The notes: a model not told the origin generated them from the sequence alone. Positions 35,932-45,528 are shown, numbered from the stretch's first letter. The stretch is 64,000 bases of DNA from an uncultured Metabacillus sp. (GCF_947503125.1 NZ_CANNCR010000021.1:1-64000), one strand, 5' to 3'. Numbers and translations are program-made.

Positions 35932-37383
35932 GTGAATGCAAGTGCAACCGTATCTGCACCGAAAAGTGCGGATAAAGAGTATAAGGTTATTCCGATTTTG
36001 GCTGCATTTTTAATCAGTGGGTTTATTGGCTTATTTAGTGAAACTGCCTTAAACATTGCGTTAACTCAGCTTATTGAAGTGTTTAACACGACTGCAGCTA
36101 CTGTTCAATGGTTAACAACCGGTTACTTATTAACATTAGGGATTTTGGTTCCTGTTTCAGGACTTTTGCTGCAATGGTTTACGACAAGGCAGCTGTTTAT
36201 CACCTCGTTAGTTCTATCGATTATCGGCACGTTTATTGCTGCGGTGGCGCCAAGCTTTGAGGTGTTAATGGTAGCGCGTGTTTTTCAAGCGATGGGTACA
36301 GCATTGCTTTTGCCGTTAATGTTTAACACGATCTTGTTGATCATTCCTCCAGAAAAGCGTGGAGGTGCGATGGGAATGATCGGGCTGGTCATCATGTTTG
36401 CGCCAGCTGTTGGTCCGACGTTTTCTGGATTAGTACTTGAAAACTTATCTTGGCACTGGATTTTTTGGTTATCCCTGCCGTTTTTAGGCATTGGTTTATT
36501 AGCTGGTATTCTTTATATGGAAAATGTATCTGAAGTGACAAAGCCAAAAATTGATGTGCTCTCTGTTGTGCTATCAACAATCGGTTTTGGCGGTGTTGTC
36601 TTTGGCTTTAGTAGTGCTGGAGAGGGAACTGAAGGCTGGAGCAGTCCGAAAGTGATCGGCTTTTTAATCGCGGGAATTGTTGCATTGATTCTATTTTGTT
36701 GGCGCCAATTAAAAATGGAGCAGCCGATGATTAATCTGCGCGCCTTCCGCTATCCAATGTTCACATTGGGCGTAGTCCTTATTTTTATTTGTATGATGGT
36801 CATTTTGTCATCAATGCTTCTTTTACCATTGTATTTACAAGGCGGCATGATGCTGACTGCGTTTGTAGCTGGCCTTACTCTTCTTCCAGGCGGTGTAATT
36901 AATGGGTTATTGTCGCCTGTTATGGGAAGATTGTTCGATCAATACGGTCCGAAGTGGCTTGTCATTCCGGGATTAATTATGACAGCGGCTGTCCTTTGGT
37001 TTTTATCAAATGTTACAGCAACATCAACAATTGCTGTTATCGTACTGCTTCATATTTTCTTGATGATCGGGATTGCAATGGTAATGATGCCAGCTCAAAC
37101 AAATGGATTGAATCAATTGCCGAAGCAATATTATCCAGATGGTACGGCAATCATGAATACACTTCAGCAGGTGGCTGGTGCGATTGGAACAGCAATTGCA
37201 GTAAGTATTATGTCGGCAGGCCAGAAGGATTATTTAGCAACCGTACAAGATCCAACAGATCCGAGTAATATCGCTCCTTCCCTCACTGCGGGAATTCAGG
37301 ACGGCTTTATTTTTGCATTGATTGCTGCTGTCCTCGCGTTAGTTTGTGCATTCTTTATTAAACGAGTAAAAGTTGAGCATTAA
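35932..37383 (+). CDS. DHA2-family multidrug MFS transporter (LmrB/EmrB-like)
   Basis: A 483-residue drug:H+ antiporter with about 14 membrane segments. Family motifs are visible: TTGYLLTLGILVPVSGLLLQ with the adjacent loop WFTTRQLF, and the antiporter motif C region in MGMIGLVIMFAPAVGPTFSGLVLENLSWHWIFW. It resembles the LmrB/QacA group. GTG 35932 has better spacing from GGAG than ATG 35926; either is possible. It has its own promoter with a TetR-type operator. Substrates cannot be inferred from sequence. Confidence 0.9.
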   Translation: MNASATVSAPKSADKEYKVIPILAAFLISGFIGLFSETALNIALTQLIEVFNTTAATVQWLTTGYLLTLGILVPVSGLLLQWFTTRQLFITSLVLSIIGTFIAAVAPSFEVLMVARVFQAMGTALLLPLMFNTILLIIPPEKRGGAMGMIGLVIMFAPAVGPTFSGLVLENLSWHWIFWLSLPFLGIGLLAGILYMENVSEVTKPKIDVLSVVLSTIGFGGVVFGFSSAGEGTEGWSSPKVIGFLIAGIVALILFCWRQLKMEQPMINLRAFRYPMFTLGVVLIFICMMVILSSMLLLPLYLQGGMMLTAFVAGLTLLPGGVINGLLSPVMGRLFDQYGPKWLVIPGLIMTAAVLWFLSNVTATSTIAVIVLLHIFLMIGIAMVMMPAQTNGLNQLPKQYYPDGTAIMNTLQQVAGAIGTAIAVSIMSAGQKDYLATVQDPTDPSNIAPSLTAGIQDGFIFALIAAVLALVCAFFIKRVKVEH

Positions 37384-37388
37384 AATAC

Positions 37389-37425
37389 GGAGTTAAAGCC
37401 GATGTGCTTTAGCTCTTTTTTTATA
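37389..37425 (+). terminator. Terminator of the DHA2 transporter gene
   Basis: GGAGTTAAAGC (37389-37399) pairs with GCTTTAGCTC (about 37406-37415) and a T-run follows. Confidence 0.8.
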
Positions 37426-37468
37426 CTATCAGAATTTATATATTTTCTTAACCATAGCTTGCGTTTCT

Positions 37469-37590
37469 GAATCTAGCTCCAGGCGCCATCGGCTCGAGGT
37501 CATAAGTCAAACAGGAATTGAAGGTAAAGAACACCTTCTATTCCTGTTCGCCTTATGCTTGTCGCCGATAGGCAGGCGCCTTGCGCTTTT
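37469..37590 (+). repeat. Nested-hairpin repeat, type B (copy 3)
   Basis: Same as the type B copies at 25537 and 35694 (inner arms AACAGGAAT / ATTCCTGTT), preceded by the same spacer but without the type A partner. It ends GCGCTTTTTT. Confidence 0.9.
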
Positions 37591-37813
37591 TTATAAAGAA
37601 ACAGGGAGCGGAATTTGTCGAATGCAAGAATAAATCGGAAAGTTGCCATATTGATTGAGAGTTGCAATATTCCTCATTAAAGCTGCTCAATTTAGTCTTA
37701 CCCTCAACCTAAGTCCGAATTAGTTTACGTATAAAACCCCTACTTCTTTCCAAAATTAATCCTGTCAACATTTCATTCGACAAAATCGCATTTTCTTTAA
37801 ATTGTTTCTTAGC

Positions 37814-37827
37814 TGAAACCGTTTTAT
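37814..37827 (+). promoter_or_regulatory. cre-like site before mtlA
   Basis: TGAAACCGTTTTAT matches the CcpA cre consensus at 12 of 14 positions, 34 nt before mtlA. Mannitol operons of Bacillus are catabolite-repressed, which fits. Confidence 0.5.
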
Positions 37828-37860
37828 CATAAAGGCATGATAGAAAAAGGGGTGACTCAA

Positions 37861-39309
37861 ATGGAAGAAACACAAAACAAATCTGACTTTCGCGTGAAGA
37901 TTCAACGCTTTGGAAGTTATTTAAGCGGCATGATTATGCCAAATATAGGTGCATTTATCGCATGGGGTATTATTACAGCATTATTCATTCCAACAGGCTG
38001 GACGCCGAATGAACAATTGGCATCATTAGTTGATCCAATGATTAAGTACTTATTGCCATTATTAATTGGTTATACAGGCGGAAAAATGATCTATGATGTC
38101 CGCGGTGGTGTCGTTGGAGCAACCGCGACAATGGGGGTTATCGTTGGTGCGGAAATCCCGATGTTCTTAGGTGCCATGATTATGGGTCCGCTTGGCGGAT
38201 ATTTAATTAAAAAGCTTGATGGTTTATTAAAGGATAAAGTAAGATCAGGCTTTGAAATGCTTGTCAATAACTTTTCAGCAGGTATTTTAGGTGCACTGTT
38301 AACAATAGCAGCACTTCTAGGAATTGGTCCTGTTGTCGAAGGATTAAACAAAATATTAGCAGGTGCGGTTCAAGCGATTTTTAACGCGGGCTTACTTCCA
38401 CTTGCAAGTATTTTCATTGAACCAGCAAAGGTTTTATTCTTGAACAATGCTATCAACCACGGAATTTTAAGTCCGATCGGAATTGAACAGGCATCAAATG
38501 CAGGGAAGTCTGTTTTATTCTTATTAGAATCAAATCCAGGACCAGGTCTTGGTATTTTATTAGCATATATGTTCTTTGGAAGAGGAACAGCAAAGCAAAC
38601 AGCACCTGGAGCAGTGATCATCCACTTCTTAGGTGGTATTCATGAAATCTATTTCCCATATATCTTAATGAAGCCAATGCTGATCCTTGCTGCGATTGCC
38701 GGTGGAATTAGCGGTGTGTTTACTTTTACTGTTTTCAATGCGGGTCTTGTTGCTAGTCCATCACCAGGAAGTATCATTGCTTTACTTGCAATGACACCAA
38801 AAGGTAATTATACCGGTGTGATTTTAGGTGTTCTTGTCGCTGCGGCTGTTTCTTTTGCAGTTGCTTCCCTCATTCTAAAAACAAGCAAGCAAAAAGAAGA
38901 GGATATCACAGCTGCAACTGAAAAAATGGAATCATTAAAAGGAAAGAAAAGCGCTGTAAGCAGTACATTAACTGCTCAACCTGCAACAGAAACTGTAGAA
39001 ACAACAACTGCTGCAGAGGAATTTGATTTTAAAAATGTGAAAAAGGTTATCTTTTCATGTGACGCAGGAATGGGTTCAAGTGCTATGGGTGCTTCCATCC
39101 TTCGAAATAAAGTTCAAAAAGCAGACATAAAGGATGTCGAGGTAACAAATACTTCAATTAATAACATCCCGAATGATGCTGATATCGTGATTACTCATAA
39201 GGACTTAACTGATCGGGCGAAAGCGAAGCTGCCAAATGCCCATCATGTGTCTGTTGATAATTTCCTTAACAGCCCGAAATATGACGAGATCGTAAATAAG
39301 TTAAAATAA
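37861..39309 (+). CDS. mtlA: Mannitol-specific PTS enzyme IICB
   Basis: Membrane EIIC domain (residues 1 to ~340) that transports mannitol, joined to a cytoplasmic EIIB domain that phosphorylates it to mannitol-1-phosphate. The EIIC start (GSYLSGMIMPNIGAFIAWG) and the FLGGIHEIYFPYILMKP loop are mannitol-type; the phosphorylated Cys of EIIB is Cys400 in IFSCDAGMGSSAMGAS. A 482-residue IICB without an EIIA domain fits the separate mtlF downstream. ATG 37861 follows AAAGGGGTGA. A terminator and a dispersed repeat separate it from mtlR. Confidence 0.95.
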   Translation: MEETQNKSDFRVKIQRFGSYLSGMIMPNIGAFIAWGIITALFIPTGWTPNEQLASLVDPMIKYLLPLLIGYTGGKMIYDVRGGVVGATATMGVIVGAEIPMFLGAMIMGPLGGYLIKKLDGLLKDKVRSGFEMLVNNFSAGILGALLTIAALLGIGPVVEGLNKILAGAVQAIFNAGLLPLASIFIEPAKVLFLNNAINHGILSPIGIEQASNAGKSVLFLLESNPGPGLGILLAYMFFGRGTAKQTAPGAVIIHFLGGIHEIYFPYILMKPMLILAAIAGGISGVFTFTVFNAGLVASPSPGSIIALLAMTPKGNYTGVILGVLVAAAVSFAVASLILKTSKQKEEDITAATEKMESLKGKKSAVSSTLTAQPATETVETTTAAEEFDFKNVKKVIFSCDAGMGSSAMGASILRNKVQKADIKDVEVTNTSINNIPNDADIVITHKDLTDRAKAKLPNAHHVSVDNFLNSPKYDEIVNKLK

Positions 39310-39313
39310 ACAG

Positions 39314-39347
39314 AAAAGGGGGATGCTGCTTAAATGCATCCCTTTTT
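39314..39347 (+). terminator. Terminator after mtlA
   Basis: AAAAGGGGGATGC (39314-39326) pairs with GCATCCCTTTTT (39335-39346). Confidence 0.85.
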
Positions 39348-39387
39348 GGTTGCTTAGCAAAAATTATTAAATTTTTGAACTGTGGTT

Positions 39388-39574
39388 AGGCGCTTTGACA
39401 TCCAGCTCCGAAGCACAGGATGTGCAAGTGCAGTCAGTGCGACAGGACGTCGCGTTTTTGACTGCCAGCGCCTAGCCCCTCTAGGGTTTAGCCAATTTAG
39501 AATTGAAGGCAAAGAGCGCCTTCTATTCTAAATCGTCTTATTTGCCCTAGGCTGAACGAGGCGCTTACGCTTTT
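39388..39574 (+). repeat. Nested-hairpin repeat, type A with a different 5' extension (copy 3)
   Basis: From 39466 it matches type A (CAGCGCCTAGCCCCTCTAGG) with inner arms ATTTAGAAT / ATTCTAAAT. Upstream, 39388-39465 carries GGCGCTTTGACATCCAGCTC and GC-rich inverted segments not in the other A copies, but its start is shared with the copy at 51384. It ends GCGCTTACGCTTTT. Confidence 0.85.
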
Positions 39575-39701
39575 ATTCTATTAATTAAAAAATGTCAGGA
39601 ACTCTTTTGAAAAAAACGCGTTTTCATTGTTTTGATTCATAGATTCTCTCACCCTTATAATTAAAGTATGTCAATAACTCATTTGAAACGAGTTGATCAT
39701 T

Positions 39702-41807
39702 ATGATTGTTTCGGCTAGGGAACGTCTTATTCTGCAATTTTTATTGGATGAGGCAAACCAGGAAGTGACAATTAAAGAACTCGCTGATCACATTGATGTC
39801 AGCGAACGTACGATTCATCGCGATTTAAAAAATATCGAGCCGCTGCTAGACGATTTTCAGCTAAAGCTTGTAAAGCGAGCCGGCATTGGCATAAAAATCG
39901 TTGGCAGTGAGAAGGATTTACATGAGCTGAGAATTGCGATTCAAAAGCTGGATTACAAAGAATATACACCTGATGAGCGGATGATGATTGCTCTTTGCAC
40001 ACTATTAGATCAGCATGAGCCAATAAAGCTGCAAACCCTGGCAAGTGATTTAGGTGTAACAACGGCAACCATCAGTCATGATTTAGATCGAATGGAGCCG
40101 TTTGTTCAAGAATATGGCTTAACACTTATTAGAAGAAGAGGCTATGGAATTGAATTGATAGGCTCTGAGGAAGCAAAGCGCAGAGCGATTCGCAGTCTGA
40201 TTTCCAATCAGTTTGATGTGCCTGACTTTTTAAAGATGGTCAAGGAAAATATTGAAAGGAAATCATCCAATAAAATTGATTCGATCTCAGAGCGGCTTTT
40301 AGGTCTTGTGCAAAAAGAAAAGCTGTTGATAATTGAGAATCTGATTAATCAAATGAATTCCCGGCTTCCCTATCCTTTAGCTGATAGCTCATATGTCGGA
40401 TTGGTTGTTCATCTTGCGTTAGCAATGGAACGGATCCAGCGCGGTGAGAACATTACAATTAAAACAGAATATTTAACACAGCTTAGGGCTTCAAAAGAAT
40501 TTCACTTTGCCGAAGAAATCGCGAAAATGCTTGAAGAAACCTTTCAAATAGCGATACCGGAAGAAGAGGTCGGTTATATCACAATGCATTTGCGGGGAGC
40601 TAAGCTGCGCTTCGAAGGTAAAGTGGATATCGAGGATGAAAATGTAGAAATTGCCTATTTGGTCAGACGATTAATCGAGCAGGTTGAACAACTCTCGGGA
40701 ATGAGCTTGTCGCACAATTCATCCTTGTTTCAAGGCTTATTAGCCCATCTCCAGCCTGCCGTTTATCGGTTGAAGCAAGGGATGAAAATTACAAATCCGC
40801 TTCTTGCTGAGATTAAAAGGGATTATAAAGAGTTGTTTCAGATTATTACTGAAGCGGCAGCTGCTGTGTTTCCGTTTAAGTCTGTACCTGAAGAAGAAAT
40901 CGGTTATCTCGTTTTGCACTTCGGGGCCGCGATCAATGAGCAGCAGGTAAGAACGAAATTAAAGGCATTAATTATTTGCTCAAGCGGGATCGGAACCTCG
41001 AAGATGCTGGCAACACAGATTAAAAATCAATTCCCGGACATTGCCGAGCTTAAAAATGTTTCAGCCTTTGAGCTGCAGGATATGGACGTTAATGACTATG
41101 ATATGATTCTCTCGACAATCCCGATAGAAGACATATCAGCAGATTATTTGCTTGTCAGCCCGATTTTAACCGCTAATGAGATGGATTTGATAAAAGAGTA
41201 TATTCATAAAAAGGGATTGATTTTAGCAAATGCGAAGCAAGATGCACAGCCTGACTATAATACGGAAATCGATATAAGCTTTGAGCAGTATAAAACATTT
41301 ATTGGTCAATCAGCACTTTTAGTTGATTTACTAGAGAAGATGGAAACTTTTCAGATTGATGAATCAGCAACGACAAAGGAAATTCTGCATATTGTTTGTG
41401 ACAAACTGTTAAGTAAAGGACTTATTACAAATCGTGCTGAGCTAGTTAAAGCATTGCTGCAACGCGAGCAAATCGGGGGATTAGCGATTCCCGGCACAAA
41501 GCTCGCTCTGTTTCATACAAGAAGCGCGGTGATCACTCAGCCAAGCTTTCATACCATTGATTTGAAAACACCTATGACATTAAAAGCAATGGATAATGAA
41601 ATGATCACCGTCAGCCGGATTTTATTGTTGCTGGCACCAGAACAGGCACCGCCTGATCAGCTTGAGCTTATGAGCTTTATTAGTGCAAGCATTATTGAAT
41701 CCCAAGCAAGTATTGAAATGTTTGAAACAGCGTCTAAAAGCAGCTTAATTCAAGCAATCAGTCAACATTATTTTAAAAACTTTGTTCAACAATTAAGGAG
41801 TGTATAA
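39702..41807 (+). CDS. mtlR: Mannitol operon transcriptional activator MtlR
   Basis: A PTS-controlled activator of mtl genes (701 residues). Order: two N-terminal helix-turn-helix domains (SARERLILQFLLDEA; TTATISHDLDRMEP), two PRD domains with regulatory His (about 190-400), an EIIB-gat-like domain with Cys in LIICSSGIGTSKML, and a C-terminal EIIA-mtl-like domain with His in LALFHTRSAV. Phosphorylation at these sites couples activity to mannitol and glucose supply. ATG 39702 is chosen over TTG 39693; the ribosome-binding site is poor. It is followed after 3 nt by mtlF. Confidence 0.94.
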   Translation: MIVSARERLILQFLLDEANQEVTIKELADHIDVSERTIHRDLKNIEPLLDDFQLKLVKRAGIGIKIVGSEKDLHELRIAIQKLDYKEYTPDERMMIALCTLLDQHEPIKLQTLASDLGVTTATISHDLDRMEPFVQEYGLTLIRRRGYGIELIGSEEAKRRAIRSLISNQFDVPDFLKMVKENIERKSSNKIDSISERLLGLVQKEKLLIIENLINQMNSRLPYPLADSSYVGLVVHLALAMERIQRGENITIKTEYLTQLRASKEFHFAEEIAKMLEETFQIAIPEEEVGYITMHLRGAKLRFEGKVDIEDENVEIAYLVRRLIEQVEQLSGMSLSHNSSLFQGLLAHLQPAVYRLKQGMKITNPLLAEIKRDYKELFQIITEAAAAVFPFKSVPEEEIGYLVLHFGAAINEQQVRTKLKALIICSSGIGTSKMLATQIKNQFPDIAELKNVSAFELQDMDVNDYDMILSTIPIEDISADYLLVSPILTANEMDLIKEYIHKKGLILANAKQDAQPDYNTEIDISFEQYKTFIGQSALLVDLLEKMETFQIDESATTKEILHIVCDKLLSKGLITNRAELVKALLQREQIGGLAIPGTKLALFHTRSAVITQPSFHTIDLKTPMTLKAMDNEMITVSRILLLLAPEQAPPDQLELMSFISASIIESQASIEMFETASKSSLIQAISQHYFKNFVQQLRSV

Positions 41808-41810
41808 ACG

Positions 41811-42242
41811 ATGAGTATTTTAAATGAAGCGAATATCCTATTAAATCAAAAATTAGCAAATAAAACAGAAGCGATTAAAGCAACAGGCCAAATTCTTGTT
41901 GACCGCGGCTATGTAAAAGCAGAATATATTGAGGCTATGCTTCAAAGAGAAGAAATGTCATCTACTTATATGGGGAACTTCATCGCGATTCCTCACGGTA
42001 CTGAAGAAGCAAAAGCAGCGGTTCTGGAATCAGGTCTTTCCGTTATCCAAGCTCCAGAAGGTGTTGATTTTGGCGGCGGCAATATTGTCAAAATCTTAAT
42101 CGGTATTGCGGGTAAAGGCAATGAGCACTTAGATATTCTTTCGAAAATCGCGATTGTTTGCTCAGAGGAAGAAAATGTTGAGAAATTAGTCCAAGCTGGA
42201 TCAAAAGAGGAAATTCTTCAACTCCTTAGCGAGGTGAACTAA
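41811..42242 (+). CDS. mtlF: Mannitol-specific PTS enzyme IIA
   Basis: Accepts phosphate from HPr and passes it to the EIIB domain of MtlA. A 143-residue PTS EIIA type 2 domain with the phosphorylated His62 in FIAIPHGTEEAK. AAGGAGTG precedes ATG 41811. It lies between mtlR and mtlD with 3-nt and 1-nt gaps, so the three genes form one operon separate from mtlA. Confidence 0.95.
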   Translation: MSILNEANILLNQKLANKTEAIKATGQILVDRGYVKAEYIEAMLQREEMSSTYMGNFIAIPHGTEEAKAAVLESGLSVIQAPEGVDFGGGNIVKILIGIAGKGNEHLDILSKIAIVCSEEENVEKLVQAGSKEEILQLLSEVN

Positions 42243-42243
42243 G

Positions 42244-43380
42244 GTGAAAGCAACGCATTTCGGAGCCGGAAATATCGGCAGAGGCTTCATCGGTCTTTTG
42301 CTGCAGCAATCTGGCTATGATGTAGCTTTTGTTGATGTTAATGCAGAGCTTATTAATGAAATCAATAAGGAAAAAGCATATCGCGTCATTCTAGCTAATG
42401 AACAAAAACAAGAGTTTCAGGTTAACGGGGTTTCAGGGATTAACAGCCAGCAACACCCAGAGGCTGTGATTGAAGCTATTGCAACTGCTGACCTTGTGAC
42501 AACAGCGGTAGGACCGCATATTTTAAAATTTATTGCTCCACTTATTGCTGAAGGGCTAAAAAAACGAATGCAAGCAGCTAGTCAGCCTGTTAATATCATT
42601 GCTTGTGAAAACATGGTTGGCGGAAGCAGCGAGCTGAAAAAACATGTTCTTGAAGCATTAACTGAAGAGGAAGCAGCATGGGTACAGGAGCATGTTGGTT
42701 TTCCAAATTCAGCGGTAGACCGGATTGTACCGAATCAGCAAAATGAAAGCCCGCTTGACGTGTTAGTTGAGCCATTCCACGAATGGGTCATTGACTCCAC
42801 TGCACTGAAAGGGGCAAAGCCTGAAATGAAGGGAGCACTTTTTGTCGATAATCTGCAGGCGTATATTGAGCGAAAACTATTTACTGTTAATACAGGCCAC
42901 GCATCAACCGCCTATCTTGGAAATGCAGCAGGGTATGAAACCATTGCTGAAGCAATCAGTGATGAATCGATCAAGCAAAACGTGTTAGGCACACTTGAAG
43001 AAACGGGCAAGGTTCTAATAGCCAAATATGGTTTTGATCAAAGTGAACACGAGAAATACATTGAAAAAATCATCGGCCGTTTTTCCAACCCGTATATCGT
43101 TGACGACGTGAAACGTGTCGGCCGGGCCCCGCTTCGCAAGCTTGGCGCGAAAGATCGTTTGGTATCACCAGCACTTGAATACATGAAGCAATTCGATCAA
43201 GTGCCACAGCATTTAGTGAATGTGATCGTAGCAGCCCTTAAATTTGTTTCTGAGGAAGATCAGGAATCACTGACACTTAAAGAAATGGTTGAAGAAAAGG
43301 GAGCAGCCGCAGCATTTAGCGAAATCGCAGACTTAGCACCAGATCACCCGTTAGTTGTGAAGGTTGCTGAACAATCGTAA
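42244..43380 (+). CDS. mtlD: Mannitol-1-phosphate 5-dehydrogenase
   Basis: Oxidises mannitol-1-phosphate to fructose-6-phosphate with NAD+. The N-terminal Rossmann motif is HFGAGNIGRGFIGLLL. The long-chain polyol dehydrogenase catalytic segment KLFTVNTGHASTAYLG carries the active-site Lys/Asn/His set. 378 residues, typical. The start is GTG 42244, one base after the mtlF stop, with GAGGTG as the coupled ribosome-binding site. A terminator follows. Confidence 0.96.
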   Translation: MKATHFGAGNIGRGFIGLLLQQSGYDVAFVDVNAELINEINKEKAYRVILANEQKQEFQVNGVSGINSQQHPEAVIEAIATADLVTTAVGPHILKFIAPLIAEGLKKRMQAASQPVNIIACENMVGGSSELKKHVLEALTEEEAAWVQEHVGFPNSAVDRIVPNQQNESPLDVLVEPFHEWVIDSTALKGAKPEMKGALFVDNLQAYIERKLFTVNTGHASTAYLGNAAGYETIAEAISDESIKQNVLGTLEETGKVLIAKYGFDQSEHEKYIEKIIGRFSNPYIVDDVKRVGRAPLRKLGAKDRLVSPALEYMKQFDQVPQHLVNVIVAALKFVSEEDQESLTLKEMVEEKGAAAAFSEIADLAPDHPLVVKVAEQS

Positions 43381-43387
43381 AAATATT

Positions 43388-43414
43388 GATCCACCGTATA
43401 GGTGGATTATTTTT
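43388..43414 (+). terminator. Terminator of the mtl operon
   Basis: GATCCACC (43388-43395) and GGTGGATT (43401-43408) with a GTATA loop and a T-run. A second stem AACCCTAGG/CCTAGGGTT follows at 43426-43448. Confidence 0.85.
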
Positions 43415-43444
43415 ATGAAAAAGAAAACCCTAGGCTTGGCCTAG

Positions 43445-43576
43445 GGTTCCAAAAAGATTGGTATAGTAGCATTCCTATTTGTCATGAAGTTTGTTCCAGA
43501 AACAAAAGGTAAAACATTAGAGGAAATTGAAGAAGAAATAACATCGAAAAAATCAAAAGTTCCAAAAGTATCATAG
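43445..43576 (+). pseudogene. 3' remnant of an MFS sugar transporter (IolT/sugar-porter type)
   Basis: The frame from 43445 reads GSKKIGIVAFLFVMKFVPET and continues KGKTLEEIEEEI to TAG 43574-43576. PETKGKTLEEIE is the hallmark that follows the last membrane segment of sugar-porter family transporters. The rest of the gene (over 400 codons) is missing; the remnant abuts the second hairpin after mtlD. It lies directly before iolE and a sugar epimerase gene, so the lost transporter probably carried their substrate, for instance an inositol. Confidence 0.85.
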
Positions 43577-43624
43577 TGGTCTTTGGAGTATAGTATTTCT
43601 ACAAATAAGAAGGAGTAAAAAGAG

Positions 43625-44521
43625 ATGTTCGAGCATAACAAAATACATTTAGGAATTGCACCACTCGGGTGGAGCAATGATGATATGCCTGAACTTGGCC
43701 GTGATAATACGTTTGAACAGTGTATTAGTGAAATAGCACTTGCTGGTTTTGAGGGAACGGAAGTCGGCGTTAAATTTCCTGAAGATTCTGATATATTAAA
43801 GAGATATTTAGGAGTAAGGGGACTTCGTATAGCAAGTCAATGGTTTAGTTCGTATCTTTGTTCATCTTCATATGAAGAAAATGAAAAAGAGTTTTTGAAA
43901 ACGCTAGACTTTTTAGAAAAGGTTGGCGCGAATAGAATTAATGTTTGTGAATTAACTCATTGTTTATTTGCTTCAGAACAATCAATGTTTGGGAAGAATA
44001 AGCCAATGGCAACAGATGAAGAATGGGATATGTTATGCACAGGTCTAGAACGACTCGGAAAAATAGCGAAAAATAGAGGTTTTACTTTATGTTATCACCA
44101 TCATATGGCTACCATTGTTCAAACTATAGATGAAACGAAACGATTATTGGACCACACAAATCCCGAGTATGTTTCCCTTTGTTTTGATACCGGACATTTT
44201 GCATTTTCGAATGAAGATCCGAGAGAAGCTGCGAAGATGTTTGGAAAACGTATTGGTCATGTTCACTTAAAGGATATTCGCAAAGAAAAAATTGAAGAGG
44301 CAATAGAAGCCGGCTTTGGATTCAGAAAATCAGTTTTAGAAGGGTGTTTCACGATACCAGGAGACGGAAAGGTCGATTTTAAAAGCGTATTAAAGATAGT
44401 GGACGATTATGGGTATGAAGGATGGCTTATTGTAGAAGCAGAACAAAATCCAGCAATTGCTAACCCGTTTGAAAACGCTCTAAGAGCAAGACAGTTTATA
44501 AAGAAACTCATTCATATATAA
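43625..44521 (+). CDS. iolE: Myo-inosose-2 dehydratase (IolE-like)
   Basis: Dehydrates 2-keto-myo-inositol to a diketo intermediate in the inositol pathway. The N-terminal LGIAPLGWSNDDMPELGRDNTFEQCISEIALAGFEGTEVG is nearly diagnostic, and the metal-binding residues of the AP-endonuclease-2-like TIM barrel are in LCYHHHMATIV, CFDTGHFAFS, HVHLKDI and LIVEAEQNP. 298 residues, usual for IolE. No other iol catabolic genes (iolB, iolC, iolD, iolG) are in the window, so its physiological role here is uncertain. AGAAGGAG precedes ATG 43625. Confidence 0.88.
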   Translation: MFEHNKIHLGIAPLGWSNDDMPELGRDNTFEQCISEIALAGFEGTEVGVKFPEDSDILKRYLGVRGLRIASQWFSSYLCSSSYEENEKEFLKTLDFLEKVGANRINVCELTHCLFASEQSMFGKNKPMATDEEWDMLCTGLERLGKIAKNRGFTLCYHHHMATIVQTIDETKRLLDHTNPEYVSLCFDTGHFAFSNEDPREAAKMFGKRIGHVHLKDIRKEKIEEAIEAGFGFRKSVLEGCFTIPGDGKVDFKSVLKIVDDYGYEGWLIVEAEQNPAIANPFENALRARQFIKKLIHI

Positions 44522-44565
44522 ATTGATTTAATTAAATAAGAGATCATTAGTTGGGAGGAAATTAA

Positions 44566-45393
44566 ATGAGCAGAGATTATGGTTTATGTTTATGGCCGTT
44601 TGGGGATATTTCTGTTGAAGACAAATGTAAAATAGCGAAAGAGATTGGTGTAGATGGCGTAGAGGTTCAAGGAGATTTAACACAGGATCCGAAAGAACTA
44701 GCAAATATATTGTCCAGATATGAGTTAAAGGTCTTATCTGTTACGCCTGATAATGTGGATATTTCTTGTGCGAATGAAGATACGAGATTAAAAGCAGTAC
44801 AATACTTTTTAGACTTATTAGATTGGGCGAGCGATTTAGGTGCAAATAGAATCTGTTTACATGGAGATGTAGGTAAAACAGCTGGATGTGGAGACCTTGA
44901 TAAGGATTGGCAGCTTCTTGTAGAGAGTTCTAAAACAGTGATGGAGAAAGCAGAAGCTTTAAACATTGAAGTAGTATTTGAGGTGTTAAATCGCTATGAA
45001 AACCATCAAATTGTAACCAATCAAGAAGCTTTATGCTTAATCGATGCTGTAAATAGCCCGAATTTATTTGTTCTATTAGATGCCTATCATATGAATATAG
45101 AAGAAGCGGATCCGATTGACGCATTAAGAGAAGCAGGAAGTAAGTTGGGTGTTTATCATGTAGCAGATTCCAATCGTCAAGGCATAGGAAATGGCCATGC
45201 CAATATAAAAGCCCAGATAGAGGCATTACATGAAATAAATTATACTGGGCCAATCATTATGGAGATGATGGCAGAAGGTCCAAATCCTTTTACAGCAGTT
45301 AAAGGAGAAGATTATCTTCAGGTTCTCACCAATTATTACAAAACTTCTTTAGAAAAACTAAAAGCATGGGATCATTCAAAAATAGTAAGTTAA
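44566..45393 (+). CDS. Sugar isomerase/epimerase (TIM barrel, tagatose/psicose 3-epimerase-like)
   Basis: A 275-residue AP-endonuclease-2-family TIM barrel. The likely metal ligands follow the D-tagatose 3-epimerase pattern: Glu in VVFEVLNRYENH, Asp in LLDAYHMNIEEAD, His in VYHVADSNRQGIGNGHA, and Glu in IIMEMMAEG. It could interconvert ketoses or act on an inosose like IolI. It follows iolE by 44 nt with GGGAGGAAA, so the two are cotranscribed. The substrate cannot be told from sequence. Confidence 0.85.
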   Translation: MSRDYGLCLWPFGDISVEDKCKIAKEIGVDGVEVQGDLTQDPKELANILSRYELKVLSVTPDNVDISCANEDTRLKAVQYFLDLLDWASDLGANRICLHGDVGKTAGCGDLDKDWQLLVESSKTVMEKAEALNIEVVFEVLNRYENHQIVTNQEALCLIDAVNSPNLFVLLDAYHMNIEEADPIDALREAGSKLGVYHVADSNRQGIGNGHANIKAQIEALHEINYTGPIIMEMMAEGPNPFTAVKGEDYLQVLTNYYKTSLEKLKAWDHSKIVS

Positions 45394-45500
45394 TAGATTA
45401 CTGAAAAAGATAAAAATACTTAGATTTTAAAACGACTTATTGCTAAATTTTTATAGTGTAGTGAAAGATCTTTCTTCCAAAATAAAACAACTATATTTTT

Positions 45501-45528
45501 AACCCCGTCCTAAATTTAGAACGGGGTT
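45501..45528 (+). terminator. Palindromic hairpin after the iolE-epimerase pair
   Basis: AACCCCGTCCTAAA / TTTAGAACGGGGTT is a 28-bp palindrome with one mismatch, followed by ATTCACTTT. It probably ends the iolE transcript. The remaining gap 45529-45927 shows no gene and no antiterminator (RAT) sequence that I can recognise. Confidence 0.7.
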
